Below, in pieces: positions 24,787 to 36,140 of a stretch of 64,000 nucleotides of DNA. Source of the stretch: Rhizoctonia solani. Taxonomy: Eukaryota > Basidiomycota > Agaricomycetes > Cantharellales > Ceratobasidiaceae. The stretch lies in the NCBI RefSeq assembly GCF_016906535.1, contig NC_057378.1:992001-1056000 (forward strand). The letters are read 5' to 3'. Each line of letters begins with the position of its first letter. Position 1 is the first letter of the stretch. Both the position numbers and the translations under genes were made by a program. The notes beneath the pieces are model-generated. The model was not told where the DNA came from. It was given only the letters and a program-made list of their open reading frames with translations, and ran no database searches.

Positions 24787-26546
24787 ATGGCTAGAGGTCA
24801 CCATCACATGCCTTTTTCTTTTACTCAAGTTATGCAACTCGGCTCAAAGGATCTCCCACTTGAAATCGTTCAGATGATTTTGTCTTTGATCCCGAGAAAA
24901 CGTCTACCTTCGATATCTCTCGTCTGTAAATCTTGGAGATCCATGATCTTCCCTGTGATGTACCAGTTCGTTCGTCTTCTATCAGCCAAGGACCACGAAC
25001 TCGATCACTTGCCAGAATACATCCGTGCAAGGTTCGAGAATTGTCCAGAAAATCTTGTAGATCGAATTGAGCTACAAGCCGATATCGATTGGCAGTCGAT
25101 GCAGTTTTCCAGCTGCATACGCCACCTTAGGGTTGAATGGAAGATGAACGAGCAACAGCTGCAAAGCTTCAGTTCAGCAGTCTTGAAATTAAAAACTCTC
25201 GAGCATCTAGATTGGAAGGTTTCGGCAGTAGACAGCAGCAAGTGGTACAACATTTTAGTACAGTTTGTTGAAAAACTGCCTCAAATTCAATCTCTAAAGC
25301 TAACTCTACCCCTGAATGACATTCATCTGGTGCGTGTATAGTATCTTTTAGATTTCAGTCCTTTTATATCTAACCGTTGTACGCAGGATGATTCGGGAGA
25401 GGTAAACAAAAAAAAACGGCTCGGTAATGTTCCAGAACTTACGCTATGGGAAAGATTATAGACCTAGCTAATTTGAAGAGTCTCGCCATTGAATTGGATC
25501 AATATACTGGTCCGATCCTAGTTCTATCTTCGTTGGCCGATGTCTAACGTCTATTATGGATAGGAAAGCAGCCCGACGAACAAGTACCATCTAATATCAT
25601 TCGATTAATTTGCGGCGCGCGCAATATCGAATCACTGGCCTTAGATATTGAAGTAGATTTTACACTGATGGAAGATCTATATTTGGACTGGGAGGCTGAG
25701 GACATGTTTGCTGCAATATTCTCGCACCAATTTCCTCGTCTACGTGAGCTGTCCATCGGCTCATATTATCAGCTTACGTCCGTTGAATGTTTTAGCGATG
25801 CTCCTTCTGGTCTTCGGCAATTCCTTCAGAGGCACCCACTACTAGAGAAAGTAGTCTTGTATATGCATGGCCGCCAACTAGAACCAGACTGGTCCATTTC
25901 TCCTCAAGATATGGAGGATATCATTCCCTCAATTCGACATTTCGCAGGCCCGGCTTTAATGGTCAACACCTTGGTGAATTCGAGGCTTGTCAGTCAATTG
26001 GAGGTCCTCCAGATTATCCAACTAGAGAACATCCCTGACAGTAACTTATCCGATCTACTCCAAGGACCGGATATCTTACCCCTACAAGTACTATCACGCT
26101 TGCGGGGGATAGGGATATACGTCGAAAGAGACGTATCATGCAATAATACAGAAAATGGGATACTCGCACTAGCGAAACTTGTTCCAGTTGTACCAGGGTT
26201 AGAGGAGATAGTGTTTTGTACGAAGCAGAGACCCACGCAGGATAACAAGGCGAGTGCCTTCAACTTGATATTTAACATCCCTGATAACAGCGTCTCACTA
26301 TTTATTCAGGAAGATCTACTCAAGACGATTGCACAATTGCCTCACCTGCGTAGGCTAGCCCTGCCGGATTGGCTGCTTCTTTTATTTAACCAACTACCTG
26401 GCGCCCATAGCTTTTCTGAGCGTGCAAAATCCCTTTGTCCTGGTATAGAGATAGTTGGCAGCTTCGAATTCAGTCCAAACATAACATCAGCGATCAATGA
26501 AGGGCTCGCTGGATCCATGGATACATATAGATATCCCCCACCCTAA
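24787..26546 (+). CDS. F-box protein (LRR-like), third F-box gene
   Basis: ATG at 24787. The F-box is KDLPLEIVQMILSLIPRKRL followed by SISLVCKSWRSMIFPVMYQ. A first intron starts near 25332 and ends at 25387, and a second lies in 25400-25460. The frame is broken at about 25512 and 25565. One more C at the first site would give LDQYTGPDPSSIFVGRC, and a two-base shortfall explains the second. The long final exon (25566-26546) is unbroken and ends MDTYRYPPP. It is a paralogue of the gene at 45636-47283: both have PIEIV/PLEIV F-boxes, SPQDMEDIIPSIRHF / SPRDIEEAMPSIRHI, and LAQLPHLRRL-type endings. Likely an SCF substrate receptor with unknown target. Confidence 0.72.
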
Positions 26547-26716
26547 TTTATGGCATGATATTATTTGAGAGTTGGATCCTCATCGCGATATCAGAACTAT
26601 CACTGCATCAGCGAATATCTGTATCCCATTAGTATAGTTCATTGATGTTTCCCCCCCCAATACGTTGTTGTGCGCAAATCTTTATAATGCTATCAACTAC
26701 ATAAAATATAGCTTCG
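26547..26716. other. 3' flank of the F-box gene
   Basis: Short intergenic run leading into the 109-bp repeat. A CCCCCCCC tract at 26650 is the only notable feature. Confidence 0.4.
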
Positions 26717-26825
26717 ACGGTGGAGACGGGGATGTGTAGCGGTGGAAGGGATGAATCTCCGCGTATGCGGGCACGTGCTATGTACATGCGACTGGGGAGC
26801 ATACCCCCGTGTACCCCCTGCTCCA
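26717..26825. repeat. 109-bp direct repeat, left copy
   Basis: Identical, as read, to 35485-35593 and in the same orientation. It starts ACGGTGGAGACGGGGATGTG and ends CCCCGTGTACCCCCTGCTCCA. The GGAGCA...TGCTCC arms make a small hairpin. It has no open frame of note. Together with the right copy it brackets an 8.7-kb segment. Confidence 0.85.
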
Positions 26826-27005
26826 GGTGCCCCCCCACATAACGACGTCTGCCCTCAGACGCATCTGACGACAGCCATAAAACCGCTGTATATACATAAA
26901 AAGAGAGAATGTTATAAATAGTGGTGCGGAGATGTGCGATTGCCAAGAATACAACACACAAAACATGAGTATTTAACAGATGCAACTACAGTGTACACAA
27001 CGAGG

Positions 27006-27973
27006 TCAATGATTGGGCAACAGCTTGCTAGATTCCTTCCAAGACTTTGGTACAACCAACCAACCACGTACAAGATCTATTACGGTTGTTGCAAGGGGCG
27101 GAAGAAGTGAAATCCGCTTGGATTCCCCATTTCCCTCAACCGAGAATGCGTGAAAAAGGGAGGAATAGAACTCATGGGCCACGTACTCCAGCACGTATAA
27201 GTCCCCGGCAGCATCTTGTATGGTATAGCCATCCTCAGGTGCTCTCAGGTAATGTCCAACAGCCACAAAATATGCTAGGTCCTCCTGCATGAGTGTATCT
27301 TTGACCCATAGAGATCCGTTCTCTGGGTATGGCTCTGGGAATGGCTTGCATTGTGCGGCTTCCTCAGGCACTTGTTCTGTGACAGGCTCTGGGCCAGATT
27401 CAGGCTCAGGTGGAGTATTGGGCACTTTGGGTGAGCGGCATTGATTGAGAGTGACCGGTGCATACCCAACGGCGTCGCATGCAAGTGTTGCAATGGCTGA
27501 CAAAGCATCACAAAGCTCATTGGGAGTGGTAGGTCTGGCAGGTACCGTATATTGGTTGGCCTTGACTGCGGGTTTGAACGTTGGGTGATTAGGAGACAAT
27601 TTGACTCTGGTGGGTTGCGGTGATAGATATTCACAACAAGTTTTGGGTGGTCTTGACCGGGCTACCTTGCAACGTTGGCGGTGGCCAATTGATTGCCAGG
27701 GTTTGGTGGGCGCTTGGATCTCCTCCACGGCTAAGCATGAACGAGTTGGGGCTCGCCAATTACGCTGATAGTAGCAAGACTGCCGCAAAAGGTATTTTTG
27801 GGTTGTGTCCTGGTCAATTCGCGCCTCAAGGATTCGCATATAACTACATCTAGTCTCAAGGGAAGCTGTAAGAACCAGACAAGCTCCCAGTAGTTGCCGG
27901 GATCAAGATCGGCTTTCTGTTGCAGCTCAATCTCAAACAAGTTGGCCAAGTGGCGGTCTTTGGAGTCGGACAT
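27006..27973 (-). CDS. Unrecognised protein next to the CACTA element (one frame break)
   Basis: The ATG at 27973 gives MSDSKDRHLANLFEIELQQK. The frame breaks near 27873; one more T in the coding-strand TT would join ELVWF to LTASLETRCSYMRILEARI, after which the frame is open to 27006. The middle is Pro/Glu-rich (VPNTPPEPESGPEPVTEQVP), and the C-terminal half looks folded (LAYFVAVGHYLRAPEDGYT, EYVAHEFYSSLFHAFSVEG, TTVIDLVRGWLVVPKSW). No family recognised. The start codon is only 72 nt from the left end of the CACTA element, so any original promoter has been displaced by the insertion. Being inside the 109-bp repeats, it could belong to an older mobile unit. Confidence 0.5.
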
Positions 27974-28045
27974 TGTGTGTGTCAAGAAAGGAAGGTGTGG
28001 TTTAGGGTAAAATAACTTGGGGTGCCAAGAGTCCAGAGGCACGAG

Positions 28046-28059
28046 CACTGCAAAGAGGG
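28046..28059 (+). repeat. Left terminal inverted repeat of the CACTA element
   Basis: CACTGCAAAGAGGG, the exact reverse complement of 35187-35200. It is preceded by the GAG target duplication. Confidence 0.85.
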
Positions 28060-29035
28060 ACCCCGCGGACAGGGCTGTGGGCGTCTGTTTGTGCTTGTAT
28101 GGGCTAAGCAAACAGACACAGACAGAGGATGTCCGTCTCACCCAGACCAACACTGACGGAATCTGAGTGTGCATGGTGTGACCATCTGGACAGCCGCCAA
28201 AGGTTGTGATCCGCATCAATCTCCGTGACACGGACAGGCGCGTACTTACGCATCATACTTGGGTTTGCTCTGTGCATACATGGCCGTATATACATGTCCG
28301 CACTTGTCTGTGCAAGAAATACCAACGCTGACCCTGCCCTACGACGTCTATTGTATGTGTTCTGTTTTCTGTAAATATTGATATTTATCACAGTTTTGAT
28401 CAAATAACCGTTGGATATATAAATCACACAAAATCACGAGATCGGAGCAAAATGCGAAATGGCCCATTGGTTGGGATATATAACTACTATGGTATGATAC
28501 AATTACATTGCTCAGGGCGTAAATCATAGCAGCAACAATTCATAACACAGGAAAGACAGGTCACCAGGTGCCAAACAATCAACAATGATTGGAGTTGAAG
28601 TGTAAGCGACAGCTGGCTGGAGCAAAAGCATGAGTTCAATCAATCACGGCCGCAGAGAATAATTAAACTCACTAAGGCCAAGTTATAGGTGAAGTTAGCT
28701 ATCCTGCTTTGAAAGAAAATGTGTTAGGAGGTGGAGTTATCAAGCAAGACAGCCAACTTACCTTGCAGTGGTGGTAGTTGTGACGAGGGGGCATCCCAAG
28801 CCCCGCGGGCATTAAATATAACAATCCGCATCCAAGCTTGCAATCCGACAATCACATGGGTGTGGAATAATGACAAGGTAGTGGGGGATATCCGCGTTAG
28901 ATTACAGTGAGACAAACAATACCTGGATGATCAAGGATGGTGCGCGGTGCATATAAGGCAATTTGGACGCTGGTAGACACGTATTGACCCCCTCACCCCC
29001 TTGTGACTTCACCTATCCGCACCTGTTGTACCTCT
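28060..29035. other. CACTA subterminal region and accessory-gene leader
   Basis: The first 270 nt are GC-rich with repeated GTCCG/CGGAC motifs. The rest is non-coding sequence leading to the accessory gene. No further open frame is supported. Confidence 0.55.
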
Positions 29036-30464
29036 ATGTCTGAGCACGGCTTGAACAATGGCAGCAGCAACAACCAAGCCTCCAACCAAGCGCTTGCCGT
29101 AGCTATTGCAGCCCAGATTATGCAACCTATAGCGGTTCAATTCCAAGCCCAGGAAGCGCGTTTCAAAGCCCTTCAAAGCAACCTGCATACGATGATGGCT
29201 GGGGGAGCTCCTCAACCAGTTCCGCCGCCAGCTGCCCCATCAAATGGGCCTTGTTTGCACCGGAGAGCCAGCAACACAACAAACCCTTGCCCAGATAAGA
29301 CCTCAGAGAATCATATGAGAGTGAGTACTGAGTATAAACTTTGAATAAACCTAATACGCAATTGCTCACCTAGAAAATCTCTACCAAAATCATCCTTTGG
29401 GCTTGCGGTATGGAACAGCTGAAGGATGCACGACTTGGGCTCACTCCGGAGCAACTTCAAGAGCGGATGCGTACTAACCCACCTGTACCCTGGGATCCCG
29501 ACTGGCTCAAATCAATCAACGACGCAGCAAACAAGTTCTGGCGTGATAAAATGATTCTTGCAGTGTTAACAGATGACAAGGTGAGCCATATTGCTACACG
29601 TACCATTGTGGTCTTGTTTGCTCAAAAGGTCCGTCAGGCGATTGGTTTAGTTGACAAGGGGAATATCAAGCGACAGTTCTGGACAGAGGACTGTCTAGTC
29701 AAGTACATTCTGAAACCAATGTGGAGCGCAGCAAGGAGGGAGGCTAAGAAGCTTGTGGATGCCAACGCTGCAGCCCGAGGCAGAGCTAACCATTCAAAGA
29801 CCAATCAAGATGGATGTAACAAGCGGGTAAGTAGCAGCTTTTCTCTCTGAGAAAGATTGGATGAGCTCACTTTTGGATAGCTGTGCAAAGCACAAGCCAA
29901 GTTGGCTACCGGAAACAACACGGTCCCAAGGTTGGAGTACAAGATTGATGGCAAGATGCGTCACATCCCACCTGAGCTGATGGTTGAGGAAGTTATGTCC
30001 AACGTAGTTGATGACCAGTACAATTTGGACAATATACCTACCAAGGTTACTCACCACAAGTACCGTCAGGGCCATCCCAAGTTTGCTTATGAAGGTTGTC
30101 CTCCATTCTTTTGCCGTTGAGAGGTATGTCTTATGCGCTGCATACATCTGGTTTTAGTATATACTAAACATTCTGTTAGCCTTGGAATGGTATTTTTGAG
30201 TCAATGGATAATATTACTTGCCAGAAGAAGAATGGGTATGGGATTGAAGCGCGCTATTATGCTGGTAAGATAACCCGCGGTCAGCATAACAATGTGGACC
30301 CCAAGATGGCTCCCAAGATCCCAACTTCAAAGCTCTACCGTTGCCACCTATCTAAAGAGTGGTTTGATCGACTTTCCAAAGCCCAGCGCAGGGTGCTCAA
30401 ACCAAGTCCGGCGGGATGGGAGGTTGATGAGGAGCGGGTTGCAGTTGGAACATTGCAGCAATAG
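29036..30464 (+). CDS. CACTA accessory protein (unknown function)
   Basis: ATG at 29036 (MSEHGLNNGSSNNQASNQ). Exons are separated by short introns near 29320-29373, 29580-29630, 29826-29880 and 30120-30180. The head is Gln/Ala/Pro-rich with a probable coiled coil (IAAQIMQPIAVQFQAQEARF). A folded-looking core follows: PVPWDPDWLKSINDAANKFW, KGNIKRQFWTEDCLVKYILK and HHKYRQGHPKFAYEGCPPFF. It ends near SKLYRCHLSKEWFDRLSKAQ with the stop at 30464. Many CACTA elements carry a second gene (TnpA-like in plants); equating this one with that role is by position only. It faces the transposase gene tail to tail. Confidence 0.6.
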
Positions 30465-30584
30465 GGGCAGTGTATAAGATTATTTTATAGCTCTAAACTT
30501 GTAAATATAAGCAAACGGACTTGGGTTATTGACTGCTATCACTCCTGTCACAAACAGTTAAGCCAATAGATATACTCAAGTTGG

Positions 30585-33500
30585 TTAACTCACTTGGTCC
30601 AGCCCAATTGCCACCCAAACAGGGCAATTGTCAATATTCACAGTCATCCAAGCACAATGACACTGAATATTGCTAACAGGAATAATTGCTTCCCAGTCTA
30701 GGTATTGGTCTGGGACATATATTTCTACATTGGCATCTGGGCTAGTTGCACAGTAAGTTCAACAAATTAAAGACGCCATGAGCAATATACGTACAAGTCC
30801 ACAGTCCATAGCCAAACGGCTTGCAAAGCAAAGATTGGTGAAGCCTTGTACCATTGTACAAGTACAAAGGTGTTTGAAACACTAGAAGTTGAAGAAATAG
30901 CTTGCTTATGTTCCCAAATGTCGATAATTTTGCCTACTTGCTCCGCAAGTTGACCATTTTCCATCACAACTGCCTTGATAATTGAGTCGCAAAAAGAGGA
31001 CATACTGAAAATACAACCTCTGTGCTTCACCTCTCGAAGAGGATTTACCTCTAGTTCAAGAACAGGCGCGTTTCCATGCTTGTATGCTGCTTGTTGAATT
31101 GGGATATCAGGTTGAGCTTGCACAAAAGCACTGTAAAATGCGTCAATTTGTGCGAGTTTGAGCAAAACAGAGGCGCGGCAAGCAATGGAAGTTTCAATGT
31201 TGTCTACTAGAACATGTCAGCACTTGTTGATTAATATTTTGACAACATACCATGTGAGTCTAGCTCTTTGGTCTTGGCAGTTCCTCAAGCCTGTTTGTGG
31301 TCAAGGTGGAGCATATATGCAGCCCAATCCGCTAATGAATCCTTGCTGTTGTTGGCAATATTTGATAGCTATCTCATCAAAGTAAATAGTAGGTCAAAAT
31401 ACTGGCAATAAATAATGACTTGCCCAAGTAATGCAGCCACGGCGTCAATGGAAAACCGTGGCAAAGGTTATCTCACGTTTGCCACCACTGTGCCAATTGC
31501 TGCTTGTATTTTTGAGGTTGTAGTTGAGGCGCTCACCGGAGTATGTCCAAATTTGTGACATTGGGCCGTATCTTACAATCTGCTCAGGGAGATGAGAGCT
31601 GCCATGATGGTTTGGGCGCATTTGCTCAGCACCACGCAGCTATTAAAATATTGCTGTAAGCGTATCAACAAATAGAGTAGAAGATATTTTTGCCCTACCT
31701 CGGCTGTTTGTGCTAAGTACTTAATCAACCTCTCTTTGCCAATCTTGATTGACTCACACCTGACTGTGCAAGAGCATAAATGTTTGATAGCTGTTGATAG
31801 AAGAGTATTCCGTCTGCGTCCTGCAACCTCCAAGAAATAAACCCGCGTTGGTCAGCATCAACCTCCTTGGTTTGTTCCAAATTAGCAACATCACAAGCAT
31901 CCAAAGGTAGATCTGAGTTGCTATCACCAGACTGATTACCAACTCGAGTGGTATGTTGTCGTTTTTGAGGGCGTGTAGTTGGATTGGTGTTTGTTAAGGC
32001 CCGCTGCCGGGCTTTTGCAGCGTTACAAGTCACTTTGTCACCTTTTCTCAGCTCAGCTTTCTTCTTTTCCTCTGCTTCTTTGAGTTTTGCCCATGCCTTG
32101 TGTGTTTGCTGCTCTACACTGCTGATATCAACTTTATCCCATAGAATAGGAATCTAGTGGGCAAATGAGAGTAGAAATATAATGTACAATAGAAACATAC
32201 TGCTATTGGAAGGTCAATTGTTGCCAGACTTTGGAGAGGATCAGAAGTCAAGGATCCAGCTGAACTTGTTCCAATACCAACTGGCGGTCGCCCACAGTGT
32301 CTGGGTTGTATTGTCTGTATGAGTAATACTGAGTAAAAGAACCAAGCAACAATAAGCAAAAACACTTGCCAAATCAATCATGTTCTGAAGCTCCTTTAAC
32401 TCTTTTCCCTGTCGTAAGTGATCCATTTCCACCTATCTTATGAAACTGAAAATCTACAAGGCCTAACGGCATACAATCTATCAGTTTGAGTCATACAAAA
32501 ACGTTTTAAGCTCACCCAGGAATAAACAGTGCATAGGGTCAACTATAACCATAGTGGAAGGATCCCAGTATGGTAAGCGTAGCAACACACTGTACCAGTA
32601 GCCACCAGGCTTGTCCTTCTGGAAATCTGCAGATATGAAGTTTTCTTTCTGCGTTTTATTAGGCAGCAGTTTGTATGCCTTGGATGCGCATTTATGCTCC
32701 TTTCTGGATCTACGCGGAAACTCTATGCAGGGTGAGCAATGTTGTTGGCTCAAAAATAGGAAATAGCTTACTTTTGTCGTATCTATCAAACTCCTTATGC
32801 AAGCACCAGCACGCAGTACATGGATATTGAGCACCTGTGCCAGGAAACCCACCAACCTTCCGTGCGGCAGGCGTATCGCAAGCACATGCAACTAGAGCAG
32901 CAAAGACCACTTCCAGTGTTCCGTCTATAAAACCTTGCTATCAGCGCTGCAAATCAAAAGGTATATTGCAGGTGCCACATACCAGGATGAGTTATAGACA
33001 TACCCTCCTTCCAGAGTTCAAGTAACTCAGAAACCATTGGCTTCAAGAAGTTATTTATTGTGTTGACATTTGGCTCATGTGGGCCAGGTGTTACCCCAAC
33101 AAGAATTTTGTTTTCCGGCCGGTTTCTGAACAGGAAACAAAGTTAGACAACATTGTCCAAACAAATTGGGGTGTACGTACCGAAGATCAGGTGGAAGGTT
33201 AGCTATGCACATGCTGATAGCACCCATGGAGTACGACGCGGCACCCTGCCGTGTAGCAGGTGAGAAGCTATACAGCCATGAAGATCATCCGCAGAATCTG
33301 GGAACAAGATATATGTACATACCCGTCGCACATCAAAATGAGTCCGATGTTGTGAGGGTTTTCGAAAAACTTGGTATCACCCTTCTGAAAGTTCCGCCAG
33401 AGCTCACCATCTTGAATATCTTCGAGTACGTTGTCTGGTTTGCCTTCTCTCCTAAGGTATTCCCGGTGCTTATTGATAGCTTCCAAGATTCCAGGACGTT

Positions 33501-34805
33501 CGAGTATTGACTTCAACTGACGCTTCACAGAGCCAAATGCATATTGTAGGATTGGCGTGTAGCGATAGGTGACTTTACGTGAACCACGGTGCCGAATTGT
33601 CTTCTGTCAAGTGATTAGTTTTTTACATTTGACGCATGTGTGTGGTTTGTCCAACTCCATTGTCGATAGTACTCTAAGGACCTGGCAGCTGAAATCCGGA
33701 CATACAGCGTAGACATTCATAATGTCGGGAGGATCGCCGGCATGTCGCTGTAGTGTCTCCAACGTCATTGGTAGTCGATGCGCTGTAGTTGTAGTGATTG
33801 AGCGATATGTTGGTCACAAAATCATACGGAACTCACCTGGGTTCGACTCAGAGCCACATTGTAATAGGCCTTTCTCCAGACACATATTGATCGTTTTCAG
33901 GAAAGCTTCTGCAGCCGTAACTGTTAGGTTACCGTCGCTCGAAAATTTGAGTAACAGCTCTTTGAATACACGCAGCCCATCAGGTAACTCGCTGCAATCC
34001 ATCGGAGTGTCAATGTTGGGCTCTTGTGCTGTTTCTTCATTCAACTCCAAATCTGGAGCGTCAGGGGTAAGCGGGACCTGTAGAATATCAGACCAACATG
34101 CAGCATACCCACCTAGGAGATATTACTCACCTGAGGCGCCTCGTCTTCAAGATTGTTTCCTATCTGATCTATATTCAGCCCAACGGTGGGCGAGGCCGCT
34201 CGAGAGTTTGCTGGAGATATAGGGAGCAGGTCATCAAGTTCCGGTGCGAATCCGTGTCTGTCTCGATATCGGCTGCTTCACCAGACGTGTAGCCCAAGTC
34301 AGAAGCCCAATCCATTTCAGGATCGTATATTGGGGTCTGGGGGGCAGTCTCAACTCCGAAGTCACTGTTATCGTCAAGCTCTAGGTCACTCTGGAAGGAT
34401 TCTTGATTCAACGCGCCATAGTCGAACGCTTCGTGATTAGGCAGACCCCAGGTTGGCAGAGTTGTATCATCGTCGTCGTGATGGTTTTGAGGTGGCGGCG
34501 GTTCGAGGTCAATATCCAGATCATCTTCCAGAGTTGAGTCATTGAGAGAAGGAGGCACCGGATCCGCTGATACAGAAGTGCTAGGCCAGAAGCCAAGAGC
34601 TACGTCTTGTTCGTGCGCCGCCTGCCGCCAATGCAAACTGTCAATTCGATCAATGCATCGCCGACGTGTACGACGAGAAACTATTGCTTCTTGAGTATGA
34701 ACCGTGCATCGAGGATCACAAGGCCCATTTTCCTAATATTTTCAAGTGTTTAAAAGGCAAATAGTTTAGACAATCTATTGATTCACATACCGACACCGGG
34801 CCCAT
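30585..34805 (-). CDS. Tnp2-type transposase (Transposase_21 family)
   Basis: Catalyses excision and integration of the CACTA element. The proposed ATG at 34805 gives MGPVS, then across an intron ENGPCDPRCTVHTQEAIVSR followed by RTRRRCIDRI, the Cys-rich 'VSRRTRRRH' start typical of basidiomycete Tnp2 proteins. Next come an acidic linker and AVCPDFSCQVL (about 33.7 kb). The core continues with EYLRREGKPDNVLEDIQDG and FENPHNIGLILMCDGY, then ACACDTPAARKVGGFPGTGA, RRSRKEHKCASKAYKLLPNK and LLRLPYWDPSTMVIVDPMHC with LFLGELK. That last run is the family's RLPYFDP...DPMHNLFLG signature. C-terminal exons (30.6-31.2 kb) end VPDQYLDWEAIIPVSN and WVAIGLDQVS. Intron-rich; whether all exons join in frame was not proven. 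Confidence 0.75.
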
Positions 34806-35186
34806 CCTTCACAAATTATCACCGCAAATGCAGAGTGTTGTAAGCGAACCAGTGTGTTTAGGGAGATGATCGTTGTATTTGAGCACGTAGTACAGATTTA
34901 ACGTATACACGAGACTGGACGAGGGTTTTACTAGAGTCCCAGTCGTCGACAGGCCCATCGGCACTCTAGTAGCCCGATAATTCATGCTTACCAACACCAT
35001 CCGTTCCCCGGTGGTACGCGCCTGTACGCACCCTATTTCATAGCGCAGGCAAGTTACGGCTGTCAGTGTAGTTTTGTGGCAGTTCGTGTGACGCGGACGA
35101 ACGAGAACAGAAGCAGACCTGCAGTCCTGCCCGCTCGGCGCTTACCACGCTGGTCCGTGCCTGTCCGCGGGTCCTGTCCGTGACCC

Positions 35187-35200
35187 CCCTCTTTGCAGTG
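35187..35200 (-). repeat. Right terminal inverted repeat of the CACTA element
   Basis: Reads CACTGCAAAGAGGG on the minus strand, identical to the left end. It is followed by GAG, the matching target duplication. Confidence 0.85.
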
Positions 35201-36140
35201 GAGGCAAAAGTAATGAGAACTTGTGAGGGGCGCAAAGCGCGTGTTTTGACGAGGTGAGTCTAACGAACTTCACGTATGGTGCAAAATGGAGATGAATATC
35301 GATTTATGGGGTTGGCAAGTAATAAAATGCAAAACTACGAGTAAAAGCGCGTGTGTCGCGCAAGGTACGCCGAAAAAGATCCTCAATTTAGAATCGCGCC
35401 GACAATTGTGCCAAACGCTGGTAAAGTGGGTAGCGGTGAGGTATAGCGGTAGGCTACGGGGCCTTCGAATCCACCCTCGTCACCACGGTGGAGACGGGGA
35501 TGTGTAGCGGTGGAAGGGATGAATCTCCGCGTATGCGGGCACGTGCTATGTACATGCGACTGGGGAGCATACCCCCGTGTACCCCCTGCTCCAACGGGAT
35601 CCAATTCTAATATACTGTACATCAAACCAATGCGAATCCCGTACATCAAGAGTGACTGCTTGAAACCATCAACTTCGAATATATTAAATATCTGGAAACG
35701 GATTATACGCATGGTGAGCGGGTTACCGGATCATGTTGGTGTGTATGCGTATCATAGAAGCACACCTACAGCAGATACAATCGATATACAAAGGAGATCC
35801 CCTGCCTTTTTTATTTCCCTTGTAATTGGCCCTCTGTCACTTTTCATCTATCAGTTGAATACCTTTTAGCGAAACTCGTGATGAAGAGCATTCACACTTT
35901 AAGCGATTTGTCTTGCCACGAAATAATCTAACTAAAACTACCATTGCTCATCATGATTTCTCAAGTAACAGTACAGTAGTACCTATATCATACAAATACC
36001 AAGTCTCAATACAAATAGTGTTCCGCTTCTATTAACAGAAGTCCGCAAGTAGTCCAACTTAAACACCCTGATGGAACGTATAAAAACATCATAAATCACT
36101 TCGTCAGTTTCAAGCCCCATAAAAATGTATTCCCCAATGT
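35201..36140. other. Intergenic with the right 109-bp repeat
   Basis: The stretch 35430-35475 (TAGCGGTGAGG, then CCTTCGAATCC about 20 nt later) vaguely resembles Pol III A and B boxes and directly precedes the right 109-bp repeat. No gene is supported between the repeat and the tyrosinase stop. Confidence 0.4.
35485..35593. repeat. 109-bp direct repeat, right copy
   Basis: Same 109 bases and orientation as 26717-26825, 8768 bp away. Sequences outside the repeat differ at both ends, so the unit appears to be exactly this block, or the surviving part of a longer SINE-like copy that extends upstream here. Confidence 0.85.

Larger units (their letters stand above)
28046..35200. mobile_element. 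CACTA (EnSpm/CMC) DNA transposon, complete, 7155 bp
   Basis: The ends are perfect 14-bp inverted repeats beginning CACTG (CACTGCAAAGAGGG), at 28046-28059 and 35187-35200. Immediately outside is a 3-bp duplication, GAG at 28043-28045 and GAG at 35201-35203. A CACTR terminus, a 3-bp target duplication and a Tnp2-type transposase are the defining traits of CACTA elements. The subterminal zones (28060-28330 and 34950-35186) are rich in GTCCG/CGGAC repeats, the usual transposase-binding region. The element carries a Tnp2 gene on the minus strand and an accessory gene on the plus strand. It inserted close upstream of the gene at 27006-27973. Confidence 0.85.

Noticed and set aside
35462..35472. TTCGAATCC as a tRNA T-arm
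   Set aside because: No acceptor stem or anticodon arm could be folded around it; kept only as a possible B box.
26717..35593. 109-bp repeats as LTRs of a retrotransposon
   Set aside because: Too short, no TG...CA ends, no primer-binding site, and no reverse transcriptase or integrase between them. The enclosed transposase is Tnp2.
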